NCBI GenBank assembly: GCA_001412365.1
Contig: LKUE01000355.1
Location: forward strand, 1 to 6,284
Source of the DNA: Desulfuromonas sp. SDB
GTDB lineage: Bacteria > SDB-A
Length of the DNA: 6,284 nt
Direction of reading: 5' to 3'
Below the pieces are notes generated by a model. It did not search any database and had not been told where the DNA came from. It was given only the letters and a program-made list of their open reading frames with translations. The position numbers and the translations under genes were made by a program. This document shows, piece by piece, positions 1 to 5,095 of this stretch; the stretch's first letter is position 1, and each line of letters starts with the position of its first letter.

Positions 1-236
1 AAAATAATTGACAGTGGATCGTCAATATTAAAAAAATTCAAAGACTGTTGCATTATTTTATCAAAGAAGAAATGCAAAGTTTGGAGAAACAAATCATCCT
101 TGCTTTTAAAATAATGATAGATTCCCCCTTTGGTTATATCCAGTTCCTCAGCAATACCCTGCAGGGAAACCCGGTCATAATCTAGGGTTAGAAACCTTTT
201 CAATGATTCAGTTAAGATTTTTTCCTTAGTAGTCAT
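1..236 (-). CDS. TetR/AcrR-family transcriptional regulator, N-terminal part (cut by the window edge)
   Basis: The minus-strand frame from ATG at 236 runs off the left edge after 78 codons. Seen: an N-terminal helix (MTTKEKILTESLKRF), then 'VSLQGIAEELDITKGGIYHYF' at residues 23-43, then 'KSKDDLF'. This is the classic TetR N-terminal helix-turn-helix, with the GxIYxYF recognition helix and the K-x-K-x-x-L-F that follows. The family consists of dimeric repressors of about 190-210 aa, so roughly 60% of the protein, including the ligand-binding domain, lies outside the window and the inducer cannot be predicted. The start is fixed by AAGGAGG four bases upstream. A palindrome overlapping its own promoter suggests autorepression. 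The usual partners (efflux pump, lipid or redox genes) would be sought downstream, to the left of the window. The family call is very secure; the physiological role is unknown. Confidence 0.95.
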   Translation of the reverse strand, partial: MTTKEKILTESLKRFLTLDYDRVSLQGIAEELDITKGGIYHYFKSKDDLFLQTLHFFFDKIMQQSLNFFNIDDPLSII

Positions 237-240
237 TTTT

Positions 241-247
241 CCTCCTT
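241..247 (-). promoter_or_regulatory. Ribosome binding site of the tetR-type gene
   Basis: The minus strand reads AAGGAGG, followed by AAAA and the ATG. It is a near-perfect Shine-Dalgarno sequence and fixes the start of the regulator at 236. Confidence 0.85.
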
Positions 248-248
248 A

Positions 249-271
249 AACATACCTACGGTAGGTATGTT
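249..271. promoter_or_regulatory. Perfect palindromic operator, probably bound by the adjacent TetR-type regulator
   Basis: Two 11-base arms, AACATACCTAC and GTAGGTATGTT, are perfect inverted repeats around a single central base. The site lies between the Shine-Dalgarno sequence and the -35 box of the tetR-type gene and overlaps its -10 box. Known TetR-family operators often have this size and an ATACC...GGTAT core. Binding here would block RNA polymerase, so negative autoregulation is inferred. Whether the same site occurs at other promoters cannot be seen from this window. Confidence 0.8.
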
Positions 272-295
272 AAATGTTATTTAAGTATTTGTCAA
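267..295 (-). promoter_or_regulatory. Sigma70-like promoter of the tetR-type gene
   Basis: On the minus strand a consensus -35 box TTGACA (290-295) is separated by 17 bases from TAACAT (267-272, 4 of 6 matches to TATAAT). The -10 box sits inside the edge of the palindromic operator. The perfect -35, the ideal spacing and the position upstream of a strong ribosome binding site make this the best promoter in the window. It gives the regulator its own transcription start, separate from the operon ending at 319. Confidence 0.65.
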
Positions 296-318
296 GGAAT
301 TTTTTTGGGAAACACTTA

Positions 319-639
319 CTAATTGTAGTTGTGTTTGTTTTTGCTGTTGATCACAAATTTAACACAGAAATTTTCTAAGTCAGATAGAGGAATATTTAAA
401 TTGTTTTGATCTGCATATATTGAAGCCAGCACTTCGTAAAATCTGGCAATTTCCTTTAATCCGTTTCCCCATTGTTTATCTCCCAGGGACAAAAAAAGAA
501 GATTTAAAGCTCTCTGAAGTGATTTTTGAAAATTTTCCTTATGGTCAAGCAGTTGCCAATGACTGGCTCTGGATATCTCACTTCCAATATTGCCTAACTG
601 CTGATATTTTTCTAATTTACACCATGTTTGCTTATCCAT
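319..639 (-). CDS. Small, mostly helical conserved-looking hypothetical protein, last gene of the mrp run
   Basis: A 106-aa product whose function I do not recognise. It appears to be all-helical: a first helix region with 'LGNIGSEISRASHW' (residues 15-28), a second with 'KSLQRALNLLFLSLGD' (39-54), a third with 'GLKEIARFYEVLASIYAD' (60-77), and a short final helix with 'LENFCVKFVI' (88-97). There is no signal peptide or membrane segment, so it is probably cytosolic. From memory, similar small proteins occur beside DUF5674 genes in candidate-phylum genomes; this was not verified. The gene starts 18 bp after the DUF5674 stop, and the only ribosome-site-like sequence is GAG about 8 bases upstream, so translation may be coupled to the gene before it. 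The start ATG is the first in frame after the junction palindromes. The overlapping plus-strand frame at 420-644 is a shadow. The gene is likely real; its role is unknown. Confidence 0.75.
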   Translation of the reverse strand: MDKQTWCKLEKYQQLGNIGSEISRASHWQLLDHKENFQKSLQRALNLLFLSLGDKQWGNGLKEIARFYEVLASIYADQNNLNIPLSDLENFCVKFVINSKNKHNYN

Positions 640-640
640 C

Positions 641-664
641 TTAATCTCAGATTAATATTAATCT
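641..664. repeat. Overlapping inverted repeats at a gene junction
   Basis: TTAATCT (641-647), AGATTAAT (649-656) and ATTAATCT (657-664) form two palindromes that share their middle arm: 641-655 (7-base arms, one centre base) and 649-664 (a perfect 16-bp palindrome). They cover the DUF5674 stop codon and the leader of the 106-aa gene. In the mRNA the two possible hairpins would exclude each other. The stems are very AT-rich, so stability is doubtful. A regulatory role is only a suggestion. Confidence 0.5.
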
Positions 665-1005
665 CCAACTAATCTATTGATAATGTTTTTAATTTTATTT
701 TTTAATATTTTATCTTGTACTTCCAATGAATTGTTGTTTTGAGATGGTCTGATATTGATAAATGACGTATATTCAATTTTTTTATTTTTTGGCTGATCGG
801 TGTAGATATTAAATCCCCATAGATTTTCCTGTACTGATCCCTGTTGGAGAAGCACAGCTTCGGAATCGGCATGAAGTTCTCCCCCCAATGCAATTATATC
901 TTTTTCAACATCCACTACTCCCTTGATCATATTGCCGTAATTATTTTTTGCCAATCTTTCCAACTCTGTTTTAGTTATGGGATTTTTTATGATTAATATT
1001 TCCAT
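658..1005 (-). CDS. DUF5674-family protein
   Basis: A 115-aa cytosolic protein matching my recollection of the DUF5674 family in length and motif order. The motifs are 'MIKGVVDVEKDIIALGGELHAD' in two parts, MIKGVVDVEKDI (26-37) and ALGGELHAD (39-47), then 'GSVQENLWGFNIY' (56-68) and 'FINIRPSQNN' (82-91), followed by a short C-terminal helix. Family members are uncharacterised small alpha/beta proteins of 110-120 aa. No reaction is known, and the conserved E43, H45, D47, E60, N61, W63 and R86 could form a functional surface (inference). The start ATG at 1005 lacks a clear Shine-Dalgarno sequence but fits the usual N-terminus ('MEILIIKNPITKTEL'). The gene lies 18 bp after the 46-aa gene and 18 bp before the 106-aa gene, so it is probably co-transcribed with both. 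Family assignment is fairly secure; function is unknown. Confidence 0.85.
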   Translation of the reverse strand: MEILIIKNPITKTELERLAKNNYGNMIKGVVDVEKDIIALGGELHADSEAVLLQQGSVQENLWGFNIYTDQPKNKKIEYTSFINIRPSQNNNSLEVQDKILKNKIKNIINRLVGD

Positions 1006-1023
1006 CTAATAAATCTGTATGGC

Positions 1024-1164
1024 TTATTTTTCTTTTGGTCTTTTAAAGTATAAAAACCAAGCCCAACAAGCGCATAACTCCCAACCCTTCTCCCCCATTT
1101 TTTTCATTATTCTCATTTCATTCCAGCAAAAGGCAATTTTTCTTTTATATTCCCATTTTTCCAT
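1024..1164 (-). CDS. 46-aa DUF4177-like small protein
   Basis: A short gene translated by hand. It begins MEKWEYKRKI and continues with 'MGEKGWELCACWAWF' (residues 23-37), ending 'LYFKRPKEK'. The order WEYK ... LxxxGWELxxx ... xFKRPK is the pattern of DUF4177-type small proteins, in which a first strand, a helix and a second strand form a compact fold; members are usually 50-70 aa, so this one is short. Expression is well supported: the minus strand has AGGAG at 1173-1177, eight bases before the ATG, lying in the last codons of the membrane protein gene, whose stop is only 3 bp upstream. That arrangement implies translational coupling. The five tryptophans and two cysteines in 46 residues are unusual. 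No known function in the family allows a role to be assigned. Confidence 0.8.
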   Translation of the reverse strand: MEKWEYKRKIAFCWNEMRIMKKMGEKGWELCACWAWFLYFKRPKEK

Positions 1165-1167
1165 TTT

Positions 1168-1746
1168 CTATTCTCCTGTTGTTTTTGAAAATTTATAATG
1201 CTTAGCGCTGGTAATCAAGATAAATGCAGCACCTCCTAAAAAGCTTATTGAACCGGTTAAGAGATAAATAAACATAAACAAACCGGCAAACAGAACTAAT
1301 TCCACTGCGGAAATTCTATAGGAAAACCATCTTTGATAGACAATATTTCCAGATAAGCCCCTATTTCTTTTTGCATAGTAAAATAAATTTATATTTCGCA
1401 AATGTCTTATAATTACCGCAATTTGTCTGACTATTAATCCCCCCGCGGTAAATACTAAAATGATTTGGGGAATTTTTTGTTGTCTGTACAGAAACCAGAT
1501 AATTAAAATCAGTAAAACAGAAAGTAATACTGACTTGGCAAAATTCCACGAAATTATCTTCTGGTTATCAATATCTCGCTGAAACCGGGGGGTTAATTCA
1601 TAACTGCCGGTGAAAGTAAAATATTTTTTTGCGCCACAGTGATAAATTTTATTTCCAATAATGGTCAGATAATAATCAGCAATATATAAAATAAGCCATA
1701 TTGAAATTGTCAGTGAAATATTATTAAAAATAATTTTTTCAATCAT
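1168..1746 (-). CDS. Five-helix integral membrane protein of unknown function
   Basis: A 192-aa inner-membrane protein. Hydrophobic segments lie at about residues 12-30, 72-87, 93-113, 146-163 and 167-181. The loops are rich in Arg/Lys (R54, R57, R114, R117, K126, R127, R129, R139, R144), and the C-terminal tail 'KHYKFSKTTGE' is basic. Distinctive, probably conserved motifs are 'ADYYLTIIG' (23-31) at the end of helix 1, 'GSYELTPRFQRDID' (47-60) in the first loop, and 'RHLRNI' (114-119) after helix 3. These recall an uncharacterised bacterial/archaeal membrane family that I cannot name. There is no transporter, protease or kinase signature. The gene follows mrp by 29 bp and precedes the 46-aa gene by 3 bp, with which it is probably translationally coupled. 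A clear Shine-Dalgarno sequence is missing, but an in-frame stop six codons upstream leaves no other good start. The gene is certain; the function is not. Confidence 0.85.
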   Translation of the reverse strand: MIEKIIFNNISLTISIWLILYIADYYLTIIGNKIYHCGAKKYFTFTGSYELTPRFQRDIDNQKIISWNFAKSVLLSVLLILIIWFLYRQQKIPQIILVFTAGGLIVRQIAVIIRHLRNINLFYYAKRNRGLSGNIVYQRWFSYRISAVELVLFAGLFMFIYLLTGSISFLGGAAFILITSAKHYKFSKTTGE

Positions 1747-1775
1747 TCTGTATGTAATTGACTATGAAATTAACT

Positions 1776-2597
1776 TTATGTATTTTTTTCAACTTTATCA
1801 GTAATCTTAGCCACAATTTCCAGCATTTCCTTTCCAGCGGGTGTCTTTTTAAAGTTATAGATAAATGGCTTGCCCTGATCTCCCGACTTGACGATATTTA
1901 GGTCAATGGGGATGCTTCCCAGAATTTCTGTATTAAAATCCTCTGCTGCTTTTTTTGCCCCTACTCCTGAGAATAAATCAATCTGTTTGCCGCAATGAGG
2001 ACAGTTAAATGCACTCATGTTTTCTACAATTCCCAGTACAGGAACATTTACTTTCTGGGAAAATTTTATTGCTTTTCTGGAATCAAGGAAGGCAACATCT
2101 TGAGGAGTAGAAACAATTATGGACCCGTCAAGCTGCTTTAATATCTGAACTACCGACAGTGGCTCATCTCCAGTCCCTGGAGGACAGTCAACCACTAGGT
2201 AATCAAGCGGTGGCCATATTATATCCTCCATGAACTGCTGGAGAAGCTTCATCTTCAGTGGTCCCCTCCAAATTATCGGATCATCCTGGTTTTCCATAAA
2301 TGTAGCCAGAGACAGGGCGTATAAATTTTCAGCAACCTTCACCGGTGATGGAGCTTCATTATCAGTGCCAGGCTCAAGTCTTCTCCCCTCTATACCCAGC
2401 ATTTTCACCACATTGGGTCCGTGAATGTCAGCATCAATAATTCCCACCTTTTTCCCGGCAAGAGCCAAGCCATAGCCGAGATTAATAGCGACAGTGGTTT
2501 TGCCCACTCCGCCCTTTCCGCTGATTACTACAATTTTGTGCTTAATTTTGTCAAGGTTGTCATCTAGATTTTTTTGTCTGCTTTCTTCACTACCCAT
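1776..2597 (-). CDS. mrp: Mrp/NBP35-family (ApbC) iron-sulfur cluster carrier P-loop ATPase
   Basis: A 273-aa cytosolic protein. Members bind a [4Fe-4S] cluster at a dimer interface and pass it to apo-proteins with ATP hydrolysis. Seen: the deviant Walker A GKGGVGKTT (residues 28-35 after G27), the Mrp signature IDADIHGPN (54-62), 'IIWRGP' (108-113), the Walker B/switch II VVDCPPGTGDE (135-145), 'STPQDVAFLD' (163-172), and the cluster-ligating pair in NCPHCG (C199, C202). The N-terminal DUF59/MIP18 domain of longer Mrp proteins is absent, giving the shorter NBP35-like form. The start at 2597 is chosen because GGAGG lies four bases upstream; a TTG 33 bases further up is possible in frame but has no such site. 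It is the first of five closely spaced genes and the only one with a known function. An AT-rich 100-bp gap separates it from the upstream GH18 gene. The call is secure. Confidence 0.96.
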   Translation of the reverse strand: MGSEESRQKNLDDNLDKIKHKIVVISGKGGVGKTTVAINLGYGLALAGKKVGIIDADIHGPNVVKMLGIEGRRLEPGTDNEAPSPVKVAENLYALSLATFMENQDDPIIWRGPLKMKLLQQFMEDIIWPPLDYLVVDCPPGTGDEPLSVVQILKQLDGSIIVSTPQDVAFLDSRKAIKFSQKVNVPVLGIVENMSAFNCPHCGKQIDLFSGVGAKKAAEDFNTEILGSIPIDLNIVKSGDQGKPFIYNFKKTPAGKEMLEIVAKITDKVEKNT

Positions 2598-2601
2598 TAT
2601 T

Positions 2602-2606
2602 CCTCC
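2602..2606 (-). promoter_or_regulatory. Ribosome binding site deciding the mrp start
   Basis: GGAGG lies four bases before the ATG at 2597, with the same spacing as at the tetR-type gene. The longer reading frame would begin with a TTG at 2630 and would place this site inside the coding sequence, so the ATG is preferred. Confidence 0.75.
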
Positions 2607-2648
2607 AAATTTATTTATTACAAAAGACAATACTTATATACAAAGATA

Positions 2649-2676
2649 ATCATATATTTGAATTATGCAATAACAA
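2649..2676 (-). promoter_or_regulatory. Possible promoter for the mrp operon
   Basis: On the minus strand TTGTTA (2671-2676, 4 of 6 to the -35 consensus) is followed after 16 bases by TATGAT (2649-2654, 5 of 6 to the -10 consensus). It lies about 50 bases before the mrp ATG in a very AT-rich gap, where such matches arise easily, so support is modest. No intrinsic terminator for the GH18 gene was found in the same gap, so read-through is also possible. Confidence 0.35.
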
Positions 2677-2686
2677 CTAACAATTA

Positions 2687-2704
2687 AATTATCTGAATTA
2701 TCTG
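2687..2704. repeat. Short 9-bp tandem duplication at the GH18 gene stop codon
   Basis: AATTATCTG is repeated twice head to tail, spanning the TAA stop at 2698-2700. The gene therefore has a second in-frame TAA nine bases downstream. It is probably a replication-slippage duplication and does not change the protein. Confidence 0.6.
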
Positions 2705-4899
2705 ATTTTAACAAGCTTTCCGGAGTAGTCTGAATTTCCGGAAATTAAATTGTAATAATAGCAGCCCTGGCTGAGTTCATTGCCAATAATTAAATATCTG
2801 TCTTCTCCGCAGTAGGAAAATACCTTTCTACCGCTTATATCGAACAACTGCAGAGAATAGGGCTGGTTAGAGGTAATGGTAAACTTCACCATATCGGTGA
2901 AGAAATAATTGGAAACTGCATAGGACAATTGCCCCAGCTGGGGCTGCTGGGATATACCGGTAGCAGTCCCCGCCACTACTACACTTAAATTTGCCTGATT
3001 GGATATGCTTTGATTGAATTTCTCCAGCCAGAAGGTCTGGACAATAGTTTGGGTATCGGAGATGGATGGCGCCTGGAGTACTACCTCCCGGTAAAAGCGT
3101 TGACCGGGTAATCCATTAAATCCATAAGTAAACGCATTCGATGAATCAAGCCAATAACCAGGATGATACAGGGGACTACACTGGTCAAATCTCATAAAGA
3201 TAATATCAGTAAAAGGTGAATGACCTGAATTGGTTAAATAGGCTCCTAAAATAAAACTATCTCCGGAGTTAACTGTATCCGGCAGTATAAAACTGTCAAT
3301 ATTAAATACTGCTGAATTGGAATCTTCCGGTGAACAAATTTTGGCTGAGTAATTTTGAAAATGAATCCACCCCCTGGTGTTGCTGTCGGGAAGATAAATT
3401 CTGCACCAATTACCGCTATAGCTGTCTGCCACAAAAACCTGTCCGAAGCATATCTGGGTGATCACTGCGGAATCTGTAGTTGGAGCAATTCTGACATTGA
3501 GTAAAGAAGCGGTAATACGGTGGGCGGAATCTCCTCCCACTCCCTCCAGATGTTGCAGTTCTATTCCATCTCCTCCCTGAATCCATCCGTAGCAAGGACC
3601 GCTGTTGGAAGGATAATAAGTCTTGTACCAATTTTCTCGTTCCTGGAAAGCGACCAAACGCTGTCCGCAGTGTAAATACGACATGATATCCGCTGAATAA
3701 TCCGGATGGTATCTTACGGTTAAACTTTCAGTTAATACTGTGAAAATGTAGTGCTGTTGGGGTGGTTCATCCCAAAATACGTTTTCAATCTCCTGCCACA
3801 AGTCCGTCTCCCCCTGGTCGTATCCTAACGCCCAGCAGCCAGCTCCCTGCAAGGTGCTGTCCCTGGCCAGACAAAGTTTCAGAAAAAAGCTGAGTGAATC
3901 ATCATACCAGCACTGATGCCAGTTTCCATTATGATAGCGGAACCAGGGGGTCTGCGAAAACGAATCCCAGATTCTTCCATGTACTGCAGCCTGCTGCTTT
4001 GCATTTGAATAGATCACTGCACTTCCTGAGCCCACCGTAGCTGCTCCCATCTGATCACTTTCCACCGGCCAATCAAATCCGTAATAGGGCAATCCCAGTA
4101 TTAATTTTTCCGGGGGAACTTGATAATTGTTGATAAGTTGTCCCACTGATGTACTCAGGGCAAAATAACCCCAAAAAGAGCTGCTATCCAGCGGAGCTAC
4201 CGGTCCGGCATTATTTGATCCGGCATAATGATAGTTGTACTCCATTAAAAATAAACCATCAGTGACATCACTCAATGCTAGGAAATCATATCCCGGATAC
4301 CAGGAAGGAATTGAGGGCATGGCGAGGTACAATTCTGGAGATGGATTGCGTTGGGTCAGGGAATCGTACAAGGTGGCGACAAATTGAGTGAAGGAATCGC
4401 CTACTGAGGAAGTTACAAACTCAAAATCTAAATTAACCCCCTCGATACCGGTGGAATCAATAAAGCTGAGTATATTATTTATTGCCAAATCTTTGGCGGC
4501 AGGTGAATTCAAAAAGGCAGAAATATTTCCGGAATTAAATAAAGTATAGGTAATGTGAATTTTTACTCCCCGGGGATGGGCATAGCTGACTATGGAGTTA
4601 AAATTAGAGGGATTGGGTAAGCCGGAAACCGAGCCGTCAGGATTGATATCAATGGAAAAATAGGCAATGTGAGTGAGTAGATGATATTGAAATTCAGAAT
4701 AACTGCTGGTAGAAACCCAGAAGGGAAGGTAGCCGTAGTAGTTATATCTCATCCCTTCAGTTAAAATGCGGGGCTGATAGGAAGGCAGATTATAAGAAGG
4801 TTCGCCCCGCTGTGCTAATTCACGGTACTGTTCATGCTGAATTTGATGGATTCCTGGATTAAAACACTGACCGGCTATTAATAATATAATAAATAACAT
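2698..4899 (-). CDS. Exported GH18-family glycoside hydrolase with two SH3b-like domains and a type IX-style sorting tail
   Basis: A 733-aa product. Domains in order: a hydrophobic N-terminus (MLFIILLIAG, residues 1-10) acting as export signal; a GH18 TIM barrel at about 52-378; two SH3b-like domains at about 384-450 (LTVRYHPDY...GYGWI-like core) and 460-520 ('LLNVRIAPTTDS...GWIHF'); an Ig/CARDB-like domain at about 530-643; and a C-terminal beta domain at 655-733 with 'LQLFDISGRKV' (683-693) and the end GKLVKIR, as in type IX/Por sorting tails. GH18 evidence: 'GYLPFWV' (56-62), the active-site strand EGVNLDFE (153-160) with catalytic acid E160 and D158 kept, 'LFLMEYNYHY' (216-225), 'LILGLPYYGFDW' (266-277) and 'GAGCWALGYD' (352-361). 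The E153 and N156 substitutions and the barrel style resemble YaaH/SleL-type peptidoglycan or chitin hydrolases. SH3b domains often bind cell wall, so peptidoglycan or chitin-like GlcNAc polymers are the likely substrate (inference). An in-frame TAG immediately precedes a TTG (4902) and this ATG, so the start can vary by only one codon. No Shine-Dalgarno sequence is seen. Confidence 0.9.
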   Translation of the reverse strand: MLFIILLIAGQCFNPGIHQIQHEQYRELAQRGEPSYNLPSYQPRILTEGMRYNYYGYLPFWVSTSSYSEFQYHLLTHIAYFSIDINPDGSVSGLPNPSNFNSIVSYAHPRGVKIHITYTLFNSGNISAFLNSPAAKDLAINNILSFIDSTGIEGVNLDFEFVTSSVGDSFTQFVATLYDSLTQRNPSPELYLAMPSIPSWYPGYDFLALSDVTDGLFLMEYNYHYAGSNNAGPVAPLDSSSFWGYFALSTSVGQLINNYQVPPEKLILGLPYYGFDWPVESDQMGAATVGSGSAVIYSNAKQQAAVHGRIWDSFSQTPWFRYHNGNWHQCWYDDSLSFFLKLCLARDSTLQGAGCWALGYDQGETDLWQEIENVFWDEPPQQHYIFTVLTESLTVRYHPDYSADIMSYLHCGQRLVAFQERENWYKTYYPSNSGPCYGWIQGGDGIELQHLEGVGGDSAHRITASLLNVRIAPTTDSAVITQICFGQVFVADSYSGNWCRIYLPDSNTRGWIHFQNYSAKICSPEDSNSAVFNIDSFILPDTVNSGDSFILGAYLTNSGHSPFTDIIFMRFDQCSPLYHPGYWLDSSNAFTYGFNGLPGQRFYREVVLQAPSISDTQTIVQTFWLEKFNQSISNQANLSVVVAGTATGISQQPQLGQLSYAVSNYFFTDMVKFTITSNQPYSLQLFDISGRKVFSYCGEDRYLIIGNELSQGCYYYNLISGNSDYSGKLVKIR

Positions 4900-5095
4900 C
4901 AACTAAATTATATTTAATCTAACCAATAAATTAAACAAGAAAATTATTGCGTTGAGAATTTTGGTTTGATAATATAACAAGAATTTACACATCTTATAAA
5001 TTGCAGTGAATATACAGTTTTACACCACCTCAGCTATGGAAAAGTTGGCAGTACCATGCAAACAGACTACAGCTGGTCATTTTTATTAATCTAAA
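4900..5095. other. Divergent intergenic region between the GH18 gene and tex
   Basis: A 196-bp AT-rich stretch that must carry the promoters of both outward-facing genes. No RNA gene, strong hairpin or believable small gene was found. CAGCT at 5031-5035 and AGCTG at 5071-5075 are inverted but 35 bases apart and not convincing. Confidence 0.6.
4907..4912 (-). promoter_or_regulatory. -10 box directly before the GH18 gene
   Basis: The minus strand reads a perfect TATAAT ending seven bases before the ATG at 4899. A transcript from it would begin at or next to the start codon, consistent with the missing Shine-Dalgarno sequence. The -35 region is poor: TTTAAT at 17-bp spacing, or TTGTTT at 20 bp. 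In AT-rich DNA a chance match is possible. Confidence 0.4.

Noticed and set aside
296-318. T-run after the 106-aa gene as an intrinsic terminator
   Set aside because: The A/T tract is present, but there is no GC-rich stem in the right place and orientation.
420-644. Plus-strand 74-codon open frame
   Set aside because: It lies entirely across the 106-aa minus-strand gene and the short gap before it, has no ribosome site, and its product has no recognisable motif.
1361-1549. Minus-strand 62-codon frame inside the membrane protein gene
   Set aside because: It is a shadow frame; the overlapping frame has clear membrane helices and continuous coding.
2230-2424. Plus-strand 64-codon frame opposite mrp
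   Set aside because: It is antisense to the most conserved part of mrp and has no independent support.
3246-3631. Two minus-strand frames of 62 and 71 codons inside the GH18 gene
   Set aside because: They are out-of-phase shadows of the large gene, whose continuous domain structure explains the region.
5031-5075. CAGCT / AGCTG inverted pair before tex
   Set aside because: Five-base arms 35 bases apart are expected by chance and do not form a stable hairpin.
5036-5089. A 17-codon plus-strand frame in phase with tex, possible leader peptide
   Set aside because: It has no ribosome site, no attenuator hairpin follows it, and its composition is unremarkable.
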